Below, piece after piece: positions 1-11,855 of a DNA stretch of 49,285 nucleotides. The translations under genes and the position numbers were made by a program. Where the stretch lies: NCBI GenBank assembly GCA_900155495.1, contig FTLJ01000527.1, positions 1 to 49,285 on the forward strand, read 5' to 3'. The notes under the pieces are model-generated. The model did no database searches and had not been told where the DNA came from. It saw only the letters and a program-made list of their open reading frames with translations. The stretch's first letter is position 1. The number at the start of each line of letters is the position of its first letter. Source of the stretch: Porogramme epimiltina. Taxonomy: Eukaryota; Basidiomycota; Agaricomycetes; Polyporales; Polyporaceae.

Positions 1-100
1 GGGGGGGGCGAGGGGGGGGGGGGGGGGAGGGGGGAGGGGCGCGGGCGCGGGGGGGGGGGGGGGGGGAGGCGGCGGAGGGGCGGGGGGAGGGGGAGTGTAT
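1..100. repeat. Poly-G / G-rich low-complexity tract
   Basis: Almost every base is G, with scattered A and C. On the minus strand it reads as an open proline-rich stretch following the acidic linker of the G3BP-like gene, so it may be real coding sequence. It is also at the very end of the window and could contain base-calling errors. Confidence 0.7.
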
Positions 101-829
101 TCGGTGGTGGGTTGTGGGACCTCCTCGCCCTCGGGCTCATCAGAGTCCTCGACAGACTCTTCCTTCAAGAACCGGAAGATGTCGTTAAGGACGAAGTAGC
201 CGTTGGGCTGCTCGGCAAGGAAGAAAGTCTGCACAAACTTTCTCCAATCCTCGCCCTTGTTGGACATCTCGCCAATGACTTGGATGATGATCCCGCCGTT
301 CGCCGAAGACTGAGCGTCGACCGAGTGGATGAAGACCTTACAATCCTGGAAGCCGATGGACGTGATCTTATTGTGGATTTCCTGCGAAGACGGAAAATAG
401 TCAGAAAATGTTGTCCACCTCGACGTCTACCGCAGCTACGCGTGCTTCAGTGGGCGCTTAAAGGCTTCACCGCGCTGACAAGTGGCACTTTTCCTCGTGC
501 CATAGACACCGACAAACTTGGCCGAGGGCCAAAAAGGTCGAAGGAGCATTGCAGCAGGATATAGTGTTGGTGACAGAAGGTACAGAGGAGGGGAGAACGA
601 GAAGGGTATCTTGGCGCGATGGAGGGCGACGCGTGTGCAATCAAGAATGCGCGCTCACCTGCTGGCCAAAACACGGCTTGCCATCTTCACCCTCAGTGCC
701 GTGGATGAAGGTAGACGCTTTGGTGTAGAAGCAGTGCAGGCGATTGGGGTGCTTGTTGACGAAGGTGTAGTACTGCGGCACGAACTGCCAGCCGACCTCC
801 GAGGGATTGACAGCAGAGTTGTTGGTCAT
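1..829 (-). CDS. G3BP/Bre5-like NTF2-domain protein, 5' part only
   Basis: The minus-strand gene starts with ATG at 829. Exon 1 is 829-659 (57 codons, donor GTGAGC) and exon 2 runs from 381 (acceptor CTTCGCAG) off the left edge; both junctions are phase 0. The protein begins MTNNSAVNPSEVGWQF and contains the usual NTF2-like elements of stress-granule G3BP proteins: QYYTFVNKHP near residue 20, IHGTEGEDG near 43, and later VHSVDAQ-like IHSVDAQSS, GGIIIQV and FFLAEQPNGYFVLNDIFRF. After about residue 150 it becomes acidic and then proline-rich as it enters the G-rich (minus-strand C-rich) stretch at 1-100. Members of this family bind RNA through a C-terminal RRM and act in mRNA granules or with a ubiquitin protease; that part lies outside the window. 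The family call is firm, the exact orthologue is not. Confidence 0.85.
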
Positions 830-1230
830 GGTGGAGCGCGAGGGGGGCTGAAGAGGAGGAAATTCAGTGGAAGATCGTTCGCGGGCCAGCAATGAGACAT
901 ACCGAGGGGGCCGAAGACGCGAGGGGACGAGGACGATGGTGCCGGAGGAGGCTAGAGCGGTGGAGGTGCGATGAGCAATACAGCAAAATCTTAGACGCGC
1001 ACTGACGCTGGGGTGGCGTGCCTGGCAAGGTTTGATCTCCGCCACCCGGGCCAGCGAGCACAAGCGGTCGCCGACTGAACCTTGTTGTCTGAGCCTGCTT
1101 TTGTATTGACGTCACGGGCGAGGCCTTGTGTGGCGCTGCGCTCGCGCCGTAGCTAGATATCCGCGCAATCGCTCCCTTAGACGGCCCCAGCTGCAGCGCC
1201 TCGCGCCGGCACCTCTCTCTTCTCCCCATC
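830..1230. promoter_or_regulatory. Divergent intergenic region between G3BP-like and HET-C genes
   Basis: Four hundred bases separate the ATG of the minus-strand G3BP-like gene from the ATG of the plus-strand HET-C gene, so this stretch must hold both promoters and leaders. A pyrimidine-rich run (CCTCTCTCTTCTCCCC) lies directly upstream of the HET-C ATG, a common fungal leader composition. No clear TATA box is visible on either side. Confidence 0.5.
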
Positions 1231-4200
1231 ATGTCCTCTAGTCTGTATCTGCTACTTCTTGTGCTCTGCGTTATCATCCTCTGCGTTCCCGGAGAAGGAG
1301 TCTACGCCTTCGGTGCGGGCAACATCCCCAGGTATGCTACATGTGCGTAATAGATGCACTTCGGAAGCTAATCCTACTCCGCGGCGCAGTTTTGCGTTCC
1401 TCGAGGGCAAGGCCTTCCGTCACGGTGACATTGTGAGTCGTGTTGCACACGAGGCAGGCAGATCGATATGGGCTCACGCGACGTAGGAAGATACCCTCGG
1501 CGATGTCGCGAAGAAAGCCGGTGGCTTTGCTCTTGGAGCGCTGATAGGGAAAGGCGGATCTAAGTTTGGAGGGCTGGATATTAAACGCGTCTACTTCGGG
1601 TACGTCCTCACCCGGCTCTCGGCGCGTGGAGAAGGACCATGGCCTCTGATCAGGTATCTATGTCTGCAGTAACTGGTTACGCGATTACAGTCAGGTCGGG
1701 CATTATTCCGAGGCTAAGCCTTCGCGATGACTGGAACTGAGTGCGTCTTCTATGAACGTAGGCTGTAGATGTCGCGGGCCTACAGAAGCTGCAGATCCAG
1801 GTACTGATATCCCTCTCCCTTCAACCCACATCCGCTGATACCCTACTAGACGATCATCAACTTGTGCATGGCACTCGGCTTCCTGGTATGGGCCCCTCTC
1901 TGCTACGATGAATCTTTGTCCCTCATTCCCACAAACATTATAGGCCCATGGCTACGCGACCAACGAATTTGAGGTCACTGAAGAGCGCCTTGGCGTATAC
2001 CTACCTGTATGTGGCGTTGTTTTACTCGAGAATAGCAGCTGAAGTGCCCTCGCCAGACGGAACATATTGACAATCCGAAAGGATACCCTGACAATGCTAG
2101 GCAATACCACCCCAAGCTTCGTCCTCCCGTTGACGTACGTGTTCCACACAAATCAGTCGACCTAGTTACTCATCTTCGACCTCGCAGCCGAGAGAGCTGG
2201 AGGTCGACCCTCGCACTGGAATGAAGAACTATATTGCGAATGGTACGCGCATCTACGAAGCCGCGTACTCCCGGACTGACTAGATGTGTCGTAGAAAATG
2301 GCGGATGGGATACCTCAAAGGCACTCGTTCGGAGGACCCTTGAGCGGTGTATCCAAGTCGGCCGCCAAGCTCGTTCAGGAGGAAACAAAGTTGATACGTA
2401 TGAATCTTACCGTCTTCTGGGCCAAGCCGTAAGTTTGATATACTCCCGTCATGTGTTCCATCTCATTTTTCCATGTACAGCTGCACACGCTAGAAGACTT
2501 CCCAGCGCACTCCAACTTCTGCGAGCTGGCGCTGATCAAGATGGGCTATCACGATATCTTCGTGCACGTAGGCGACCAAGTAAAGGTTCAAGGACGCGAT
2601 GGTCAATGGGTAGCGCCGCTCGTCACGGGTATGTTCAATTATTCTCTATTCCCGCATTATATGCTGATGCAGAGCTTTAGGTACCTTTGGATCAAGCGAC
2701 TTCATTCATAGTTTGCTAGGAGGTATGTGTCCTGCAGCCGTCAAATGGCAACTCCCCGCTAAATAAAGTATCATTCAGAGGCTACCGATCATATCGTAAG
2801 CGATTCGACTGCGATATGTTGTGTCTTGCCTTCAACTTTGTTTGTAGAGCCAAGCGTCGGTAACAGACCTCAATGCCGAACTCGACAAAGCCCGCGAAAA
2901 GTCTGGTGGCCAAGCTCGCGACGGTTCTTCGCCCGCGAACAACCTCCGCACGCTTCTGTCGGCCATTCCAGGTGGCAGCGACAGCGAGATGGAGCGTGGG
3001 ATGCAGAATGTCGAGCGCATTCGCGCCGGACCGTCGCAAGGTGGGAAGCGTCCGGAAGATATGAGCCCTCAGGAGCTTCACTCTGTCTTGTGGCAGGTGT
3101 TGAGCTTCCGGGATTCAGGTAGGATCTTGATTGAGTCTTCATGACGGATTCTCACTCGTTCGCGCAGTTGTGAAGAAGATTGAGAAAACAATTGGTATGC
3201 TGTCCACCAGATTACAAGCCCCGTCGAGTGCTGATTATCGAGGGCATAGAGCGGATCCCTGGATTGGGCCCTATGATTGAGAAACTTATGGATTCGATTT
3301 CCGGTACGGTGGCTTGTCATCCTGGTATTCATTGCAACTCATTTTACCTTAGTATTCGTTTTTACTACCCTTGAGGTATGCCAAAGTTCCTTTGTGCACT
3401 ATGCGTCCTACTCACGCGCTCGCCGCAGCCATTCCTCAAGCCCATCATGAAGCAGGCCACAAGTGGCCTTGCTCTCGCATCTGGGGAAGTTATCAACACG
3501 CATGACCAGTTTGAGGTGTTCGACGACCCAAGAGCCGTGAGTCCCGCGTGCCTCGGTCTTGTGAAGATATGTCTAACACCTCAATAGTCGGATCCTACCC
3601 ACTCCTTCCTGAGCAAGGACCATTTCGTAAGGGCTGCTTCTCGTGTGCTTCGACGCCATTGACTCAGAACTATCAATGTAGAACCTGATCTTGAACGAAC
3701 CTGCCGGAAACCTCGGTAAAGTCATCTTGGTCAGTCACAGAACGTACTTATTGCTATGATGCTGACACCACAATCGTAGGCGCATACCGCGAACCTCGTC
3801 GTAAAAGCCTGGGACGACACATCGATCAACGTTCACACGGTCACAGAGGACATCTTGCAGTGCCTGTACGTCTCGTTATCCCAAATCGGTGTTGCTCCAT
3901 TGATGTAACATCTCCTGCGCAGCTTCCACCCGAACTTCCACGACTCGAGCAGCCAGATCCAACGCCAGATGCTCGAGTACATGCATGGCTGGGTCAACGG
4001 CCTCGGCCATCAGAAGAACGAGATCATCCGCCGGCTCTCCAAGCAGGCCGTCCGGAACCACGAGAACATCCGTCTGGGAAGCACGCAAAGCGGATCCGGA
4101 CACGGTTCGCAGGCGCAGCACGCCGGCGTCCAGGCCCAGTACAAGATCCAGGGCTACGCCAACCAGATCCCGGGCGTCCAGCAGGCGACCGCCGTCTTCG

Positions 4201-4838
4201 GGCAGGCACAGAACCTCATGGGCAAGTTCAACACCCCAGGCATGAACACGGGCTTCGGCAGGGAAGGCGGGCCCCCGATCGGCGGGGGTGGCGCTCCGAG
4301 CTACCCTGGAGTCACGGCGCATGGTGCAGCATCCCCGCCGCCCATGACGGGCGAGGCCGCGTCGTTCTTCGCGTCAGGCCCATCGAGCGCCCCCAACTTC
4401 CCTGGCGAGTCATCTTACGCCCCGCCCTCCGGCCCCCCTCCCGGCCAGTCCTCGTACGCGCCCCCGTCCGGCCCACCGCACGGGGGTTACGCACCCCCCA
4501 CGGGCCCGCCGCCCGGGCAGAGTCCATTGGGCTTCCCGGGCGCACCCCCAAGCCAGTCAGGGTACGCGCCGAGCTACGCAGCGGCGCCGCCCATGTCGTT
4601 CCCGTCCTCGGACTACGGCGCGCCTCCGAGCTTCCCCGGCGCGTCGACGTACCCCGGGCAGCGGCAGGGCGAGTACGGGGGCGGGCCGCCGCCGCCGCCC
4701 GCGGGCTTTGGGTTCCCGGGCGCGGACATGCCGCACGCGCATGCGCACCAGCACCACCACGAGCACCAGCATAGTCACCACCATGGGCACCAGCACGGCC
4801 AGCCCCAGCCGCCGCCTGGTGGGCCGTTCGGCTGGTGA
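1231..4838 (+). CDS. het-C: Heterokaryon incompatibility protein HET-C homologue, 22 exons, 821 aa
   Basis: Exons: 1231-1331, 1390-1432, 1487-1599, 1670-1694, 1762-1800, 1850-1885, 1944-2006, 2057-2134, 2188-2242, 2295-2428, 2481-2628, 2681-2722, 2779-2795, 2848-3118, 3168-3194, 3250-3303, 3353-3375, 3429-3536, 3588-3626, 3682-3729, 3780-3865 and 3923-4838. All phases agree and sum to 822 codons including the stop. The protein opens with a hydrophobic signal peptide (MSSSLYLLLLVLCVIILCV) and then has family blocks FGAGNIPSFAFLEGKAFRHGDI, VYFGNWLRDYSQ, HTLEDFPAHSNFCELAL and IPGLGPMIEKLMDSI. The last exon encodes a Gly/Pro/Tyr-rich tail (repeated YAPPSGPP-type units) and a His-rich end before PFGW. 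In Neurospora, het-c polymorphism triggers heterokaryon incompatibility with the pin-c partner; conserved homologues without an incompatibility role are widespread, so function here is unproven. No HET-domain partner gene is visible in the window. Confidence 0.93.
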
Positions 4839-5104
4839 GCGCTGGATGGCGTTGCGGGAGAGTAGAAAGCAGGAAATGGAGTAGAAAGTGTAGGATCGTG
4901 GTCCAGGCGAAGGCAGAACTGAAGATGTTGTATCATGCGACCCGATGCTGCTGTTTATCTATATGTAGCCGTACGCAAAATCGAACTTTCTTGGACGCAG
5001 GAAGGGTAGTATACACGGCTTGCCATACACCATCGTCATTATCTCGGTCTGGAGGGAACATCACGGCGTATACCGAAAATCTGGAGCCTGGGCACTCCAA
5101 AACG

Positions 5105-7399
5105 TCAGCACGACCCCGTACGCCGAAATCTGGGAGGGGCGCGCACCTTGTCCGCCAGCTCGCTCGTGTCGACCATCGCGCCGGGCACGGGCCTTCCGTA
5201 CTTTGCGTCCCGGCGCCTGTTCTCTAGCCTGTAGTTGATCTGCATTCGCGCTTAGTCCTCCTAAAAGTTATCACATTTGAGAGCACGGTGAACTACACAC
5301 AGTAAGCCCGAGCGCGAGCACAGCTGCGAGGACGTCGAGAGCGCAATTTGTCGCGAAGCCTCTCCTATACCACCAGGGGAGGAGAGGAGGTGTGTCAATG
5401 TCGCATCTGCGAGAGAGGGGGAGGAAGGCGCACGTGTATCGCGGGCCCTGGGTGAGCGGGTAGAGGTGCGAGCCGAGAACAGCGCCGCATTGGCCGAGGG
5501 CCATGTAGAGAGGCATACCCGCCGCCTTTTTGCTCTCCGAGCCGAGGTTGTGCGAGACTGAAGGAAGGAGAGGGGCGTGGCGTCAGCACTGCACGACGGC
5601 GTGCGGTGAGGGGGAAAGGGAGCGCGAGAGACGAACGGGGCGAATAGCGAGAGGCTAGGAAGGAGGGTGGACTCACACCAAGCGAGGATCGCGCCGAGCA
5701 TGGCGTACGTGCCGCTCGTGATGCAGAAGGTAGCGAAGTAGCGCGCGTGCTTGTCCTGTGCGACGGCGAGGAGGATGCTGCACGCGTCGAGTACGTGAAT
5801 GGCCAGCACGTCTTCGGACTGAGTGGTACGCACACGTATCCCGTGCCCGCGAGGCAGCTGCCCGCGATGACGAAGAGGCCGCGCGTCTGCAGGCGGTCGG
5901 ACGCCGCGGCGGAGAGCACGAGGACGGTTGAGCCGACGACGTACGGCGGGATGGTGAGGAGCTGCGCGAGCGCGTCGGCTGGTGTGGCGCCCGACGCGTC
6001 GATGTGGTGAGCGAGGTGCTCATTAACACTTAGGAATGGGGGACATACTAAAGCCGAACGTCGTGATGATCGTCGGGAGGAACGCAGAGATGGACCCGAA
6101 TGCCGCGTTCGCGGCGAAGTAGAGCACGGCCGCCGCATAGACCTGCGGACGTGCGAGCATCAGGACGCGCCGCGGATGACAAAAGAGTGAGCACTCACCC
6201 TCCAATCCTTGAACGCAGCAGCGACGTGCCCTGCAGAAAGGAACCGAACCTCAGGGCGACCCCCATCCGCGCGTCTAAATGTACTCACGGCGATCGAGCA
6301 CCCTCCCCACGTCCGCCCGCGCGCCACGGTTCGCGCGCGCCACTGCGAGGGCGCGCTCGCGGGGCCCGAGCACGCGCATGGCAGTCTCGGGGCGGCCGGG
6401 GAGGAGCGCGAGCGCGATGAGGCCGAGGATTATAGACGGCGCGCCCTCGACGACGAAGAGGAGGCGCCAGCTCGCGATGCGCGCGTGAGCGTGCTGCACG
6501 GCGAACGCGAGGAGCCCGCTGAATGCACCCGCGACACCGGCGAAGCCGACATATACGGCGAGGCGGACGCCGATCTCCTCTTTGGTGTAGAAGAGCGCTG
6601 TAAGGACAACCCGCGTGAGGTGTATGAGCGTCGGGAGAGGGGGAAGAGTAAGCGAGTGGCCGGAGGCGTAGAGAGGGAGGGCAGGAGGACGCGAAAGGGG
6701 CGCAGATGGGCGAACAGGGGGAAACAGGTGGAAGGGCGTACAGAGGTAGAGCGGGACGCCGGGGGAGAAGCCGGCTTCGAAGACGCCCAGAGCGATGCGT
6801 GATACCAGGAGGCTCGCGAAGTTGAAAGTGGTGGCCTTGGGCCCAGTTAGCGTGCACGGCGTGGCGTCGAAAGCTATGGAAGGCGGCGCACCATGAGGAC
6901 CGCAATTATCCCCCAGCAGATCGCGATGGTGCCAAACCACAGCCGAGGCGGACATATCTTGCAGAGCAGGATCATGGGGACGGGGCATAGGATCTATGGG
7001 GTGCGCCCTCAGCTGGCAGACCCCGAGAAAAGGGGGTCGCTCACATAGGAGAAGTAGAAGGCGGAGTTCACCCAGTCGAAGAGAACCCCCGTCGGATCGC
7101 CTCCCAGGACATCTTGGGGGAGGTGCTGCAGCCGCACGTTCCCGAGATTGATTCGGTCCAGATCTACGCGAGAAAATTTAATGCGTCGATTTGAGGACAT
7201 ACCAACGAGCATACTCACACGAACAGAGGTATATGCAGCAAATGATAGGCATGATGCGAAGGTCTAGCTTCCTCACTAGCTGTTTCTCCTCTTTGGCATC
7301 GAATTCTTCGCTCTGAGCGTCGACGTCGTTGACGTCCTCCTCCTTTCTCTCTACCTCGAGGATCTCGAGTGTCGCAGGTTTGGTTCCACAGGTAGACAT
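5105..7399 (-). CDS. MFS transporter, allantoate/nicotinate permease (Dal5/Tna1-like) family, 499 aa
   Basis: Exons in order of transcription: 7399-7219, 7163-7045, 6993-6892, 6835-6742, 6597-6289, 6230-6199, 6142-6049, 5978-5834, 5777-5677, 5557-5434, 5364-5301 and 5239-5105. Phases agree and sum to exactly 500 codons. The N-terminus is acidic and cytosolic, followed by DLRIMPIICCIYLCSYLDR and NLGNVRLQ, the typical first helix and loop of this family (DRxNxGNAR). Further blocks are LGVFEAGFSPGVPLYL (helix 4-5), WRLLFVVEG (helix 6), TDALAQLLTIPPYVVG (helix 8) and a C-terminal ENRRRDAKYGRPVPG tail ending near DTSELADK. The length is usual for the family. These permeases co-transport small organic anions with protons; the substrate cannot be told from sequence. 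The exon 3/4 junction (donor GTGCGC, acceptor CCCAAG) is the least certain. Confidence 0.9.
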
Positions 7400-8711
7400 T
7401 GTATTCTTGCGCGCAACGAGCAGTGGTTGAGAGAGTACTAGATAGTGGGCTGTATGCGAGGCTGTATGCGCGCAAGCCGCCAAGGCGGGTGCCCGTTGCC
7501 CCTCGCAGGGTCACTTGACATTAGGCCGTGCGGGAATGGCAGCGTAAATACCCGTAGAGGGTGTTTGGAGCACAAATACACAACTGGAGGACGTTTATAA
7601 GCGTCGCTGTGGGAATAGGGGCATGGCAAAAAGCTCACATATCGAGGCGGCTCCGTTAGACATGTTTCAAGAAAAAGCGTCGATGCAGACTCATATCGGG
7701 TTGGATGCATCTTCTCGAGTAGCAATTGTTGCCGCTGGAGAACTTTAGAGGGAATTGAATCATGAGCGCGAAGACATTGCACGTTCTCCAGTACCCACCC
7801 GATATGGGCGCGTATACATTAGACGACCACAGGTTGTAAGGGAGCAATTTTAGCAGGCTCAATTGGGTAGAGTCGCATTGAATGGCATCTTGTCATCAGA
7901 TTGCAGTATATAAGAGCCGCCGACAAGCCAAACGTGTATGATATTGTGAAGGGTCTCACTTTATCCAAACGTTGGTACGTGCAGTGGCGATGTTGTGGTT
8001 GCGAAGTCGGCCGTCGGATTTGGATGCATTGCGCCCCTGAAGGAGGTCGCGCGGTGATACTGGCGGTGAGTGCTGAATATGGAGTGCTAGCGACGTCGGG
8101 CGACCAGGATGAGGGTCAGAGGCTGCGGGAGGCGGGTGACGACTTGGATGGCGGGGCGCGCGAGGGCTTGAGCCGGTGGCCCCGATTTAGGCGATGGGTG
8201 ATGGCGTCACCGATCGCGACTGCCCGAGAGCCAACGTCCACGTCTTTGCTTCAGCTCTTCACTGTCGTCGATATCAGCCTCGTCTGCGCCGCCCTGCTCC
8301 CGCCCTGGCTTCTATTTCTTGTGTCGGGACGACGAATGGGCACGGGTTGTCCCCTCGAACCGACGCAGAACCTTCACAGATGGTCAGTTCCCGCTCTCAG
8401 CCAGGCGCCGTCGCCGGGACCCCAGCGCTCATCTGCAGCACCAGACAGGTGGGAACGCACGCCGACCCGGACTGTCAGCTGGGCTCCCCTGAGGGCGACA
8501 GGGAGGCGGCCAGAAGGCCGTCTCGAAAACAGCCCACAGAACAAGGTTCTCCAGGGCCCGTCTCGGCCAGCCATCAGCCGGAGATGTCCAGAAAGCAAGA
8601 AGCGTCCGCGCGGATAGTTAAGTCTCGCATCCCTCCGTCTCATCTCCTTATTCCCCACCCACATTGCCACCCCGCCCTCGCACAGCTGGTTCTACTGTCC
8701 AACTACCGGTC
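7400..8711. other. Intergenic region between MFS gene and first zinc-finger gene
   Basis: This stretch holds the promoter of the minus-strand MFS gene (from 7400) and of the plus-strand zinc-finger gene (to 8711). A TATA-like TATATAAGAG is visible at 7905-7914 on the plus strand, but it is about 800 bases from the zinc-finger ATG. A 238-codon open frame at 7901-8617 shows no recognisable protein features and was not accepted. A pyrimidine-rich run at 8625-8700 precedes the ATG at 8712. Confidence 0.4.
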
Positions 8712-9814
8712 ATGCACTCCTCGCGCTCCATCATGAACCCTTACATCATTACCCAAGTCGCCCCCAGTGTAACGACCAACTCTTTTGGTGGAGGTTGGGT
8801 CGTTGCACCGGGGGGCCCCTGCGCTGCCGAGACAATGACCGGTCTCGACCGCGTAGGGGTCTCTGACGCTTTTACGGACGACCTCGGCGGCGATTTCAAC
8901 TACAATCAGTTTGACATCGACATCCCCAACGCATTCCATCAAGATTGGCCTACGTACACCCCCACCATAAACATGCTCCCCAACGCCCTTGTCCCCCTCG
9001 AATCCGACACCGGCATCGAGAGTCGGGCCCAGTCCCCTTACTCCGATGGTACCCTCGTCGACTCCCCGCCTGATTACTCCGTGATGGACAGCACGGACAG
9101 CAAGTCCGAGTTCGACCTTGCCGCCAGCTTGGTGTACGACATCGATATCTACATACCGGTGACGTCAGCCTGTAGGGAGGAGCCTTCTTACTCCACGTCC
9201 GTTGTCGGCAGCTGTGGGCAGTCGCCGTTGCAGCACGAGGTCTGTGCTGTGACGGCTGGCGCCCAAAGCTCGCCGACCGTGGAGGGGCTCGCGAAGGATC
9301 TCGCGAGCTTCCCCACGGCTCCGCCATCGCCGTCTCCTACTCAGGTGGACTTCCAAATGCCCAGCAAGGAGGCAAAGGAGCCTACCTCGTCTTTGAAGCG
9401 CAAGCGCGACGACGACGACCCCAGCAGCTCCTACGAGGTGTGCGTCCGGAAGAAGTCCAAGCGCCCGCGGCGCCCCCAGGACACCACCCCGCGCTTCCCA
9501 TGCACGGAGCCTGGTTGTCCCGCTAGTGAGAGCATCCATTCGCCCTCTCGGGCCCTCTCGGGCTCTCGTCCGGACTGACGCGTGCGCCCCCTTCAGACTT
9601 TGCGCGCAGCCACAACCTGAAGGTCCACATCGACTCCGTCCACCGAGGGGAGCGGAAATTCGCGTGCACAGGGGACGAGTGCACCAAGAAGTTCAGCCGC
9701 AGGCACGATCTCATGCGCCACATGCAGAGCAAACACACGACCCTCGGCTCGCCCCGGCGCAAGTCCATCTCGGATGGGAAGGCTGAGAGGGCGCTCGAGG
9801 CCGAGCCATACTAG
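8712..9814 (+). CDS. Two-finger C2H2 zinc-finger protein A, 343 aa
   Basis: Exons are 8712-9525 and 9597-9814 (phase 1, donor GTGAGAGC, acceptor CCTTCAG). The start is the first in-frame ATG; the frame is open further upstream but only with TTG. The N-terminal 240 residues are acidic and Ser/Pro-rich, like an activation domain, and are followed by a basic patch (SLKRKRDDDD, RKKSKRPRRP) that could be a nuclear signal. At the C-terminus are two fingers. Finger 1 (CTEPGC...HNLKVHIDSVH) is C-x4-C-x12-H-x4-H and is split by the intron. Finger 2 (CTGDEC...HDLMRHMQSKH) has the same spacing. The layout suggests a DNA-binding transcription factor; target unknown. The 3' half from about 9250 is duplicated at 12150. 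Confidence 0.85.
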
Positions 9815-11855
9815 ATCTAGTCACGCGCAAGCGTCCCGGTGCGCCTCCGTCTCTCCTGCTGCCCGCGCACCGTTTCCCTGCTGACGCGCACCCGACCTGC
9901 AGATCCGCGGATCGCGCACGCAAGAATTGTAGTACCCCTCCGGTCCCGCGCCCAAATCAAGCTGCCAGCGAGTCGCTGTTGGCTTAACGTTGGCGCAGGA
10001 CTGACAAGAGAGGGGTTTTACGATGCTTGTGGACGGGAGCTCGAAAAACCGTGAGTCTTCGACGGGATGGGGGCTTCGGGCCCGGTGCCTGGGGCCCCTT
10101 GTCCCATCGGAGACGCACGAGTTTTGTCGGCGAAGGATTTCTCTTGTTTCGGTATCTCGCATATGTCTCGGCTCGACCTCTCTCTCTTCCTCTTTCCTCG
10201 ATTGAATGTACACATGCCCGTGCAACCGTATTGTCAAGAACGTCAACGTCTCCCCCTGTGCTTGGTATCTCCGTCACGCTTCTATCTTTCACTTGCTTGT
10301 TGCTCTGGGTCCTCAACTGTACCCTTGCCCTCCTGCGTCAGATATTTACCCACCATCCACCCATCATATTTGATCTTGCATTCTGTTTGTATGCTGAGGC
10401 CGTGTCCCAATCCCTCAAAAAAGGCGTCTCATTTATCAGCATATTCCAATATCTCCGACCATATCTTCTCTTCCCTACTTCTACACGATATACCTTGTCA
10501 TGTACCCCCTTTGTAAATGAACCTATACGCCCCATACGCTGCACAACCGCCCGTGCACGTCTAGTCTCCCCCAACCAGTCCTCCGCACACGTCAAACCAA
10601 ACCCGTACTAGACACTGAGCCCCACAACGTGCCCGTGGCGGCGCGCGCTGAGAACGCCCTCGAAGCTCCGCGCCTCTCGCGGAGCCTAGATCTGGGGGAG
10701 AGATGCGAGCACTTATCGCTGTACGTGTACGCATTACGACATTCTGCCAGGGTCAGCGAAGAGCGCGAGGTGCTGAGTACAGCCTCTTGCACATATAGAG
10801 ACCCTCCGATCCTCGACGCCTCGACCGAGGGCACGGCCGAGAACACGGGGGCGTGCATGCCGCGGGTGCAGTAGGCGGTACGGGCTGCGGTCGCCCTAGG
10901 GCCCCAGGAGGCCATGGGTCCGTCTCCGATCCACGAAAGACGCGATCCCACACCCCGAAGTTCGAGCTTCGAGTCGCTGTGAATGCGGCCGCGCCCTAGC
11001 ATGGTCACCTGGACGCGGGCCACAGCCTACCACGGGAGCTTCGCGCGCCGCCCGACGTCGTCCGTCCGCGCGCGCCGTCCACGGAGCGTGGGGGCACGAA
11101 CCTTGTCGTCGCCCGCCGGGCTCTCCCTGGTGCTTCGCCGCAGAGGGCTTCCGTCGGGTGCGCGGAGCGCTCCCGCTTCTGGAAACCCGCGGCTGGGATG
11201 GCTCGACCGCTGATTATGTGGTGCGCACAGATGTGTGGTTGCTGAGATGCGGACACGGCGTGCGGGCGAGGACGACTGGCGGATCGGCGGTGATCCCAGT
11301 CGCTGCTTCGGCTTTGAAAAGATGCGGAGGCCCGTGGGGATGCGGGGTCTGCGGCGGGGCGCGGGGCTCGCGCGGGGTAGGGTTCGGGATTTGCCCTCCG
11401 GCGGCGCCCACGGTAGTGGTGGTCGTGGCGGAACTCTAGTACACTTGCACGCGGCGGACGATCCAGGGAGCGAAGTGCCCCTCGCGACGTCGCGTCGCAG
11501 GAGGATGCGGGGGAGGAGGTCGAGTCATCTGCGGCTTCTGCGTCTGTGTAGACGGAGTCCGCGCCTGTAGCCCTACCGCGCGCGCGAAGACTAGAATCGT
11601 CGAGAGAAGCCCCTTGGAAGTTAGGGCTACGGGGGAAATGGTGTGGTCCTCTGCCGCTACTTACTGAGGCAGGAGGCTCGCGCTCGATTAATCGCGCGCG
11701 GAGCACCAGGCGGCGGCATCGGAGAGTGAAATATCACGTGCGATGTATTCTGGTAGTGCGCGCCCGGGCCGGATAGGCGGGCCGGTTTTCGACCTTGATA
11801 GGCCCCACTGGAGGTGCTGCAGGTTCGAAATCAAGAAAGCGGAAGCAGAAAGCAA
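9250..11855. repeat. Duplication unit A (3' half of zinc-finger gene A plus about 2 kb downstream)
   Basis: This segment aligns by eye, with gaps, to 12150-14640. Matching landmarks are the finger exons (9597-9814 and 12462-12679, both 218 nt), GTAAATGA at 10514 and 13180, GAACGCC/GAATGCC near 10652 and 13336, GCACGGCCGA at 10833 and 13552, GGACGATCC at 11457 and 14177, and GGTTCGAA at 11822 and 14576. Open frames on either strand of the non-coding part do not stay aligned between copies; for instance a minus-strand frame has Gln in one copy and a stop in the other. Confidence 0.75.
9815..11855. other. Sequence downstream of zinc-finger gene A, no supported gene
   Basis: It presumably contains the 3' UTR of gene A. 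The first part (9815-10500) is AT-richer and has no counterpart frame in unit B. The later part (10500-11855) is GC-rich and conserved with 13160-14620. The longest open frames (10592-11023 and 11005-11706, both minus) are compositionally biased Arg/Ser/Pro/Ala strings not maintained in the second copy, so I do not call them genes. Confidence 0.45.

Noticed and set aside
7901..8617. 238-codon plus-strand open frame upstream of zinc-finger gene A
   Set aside because: No motif, no plausible splice partners, and composition of translated intergenic DNA; possibly leader sequence.
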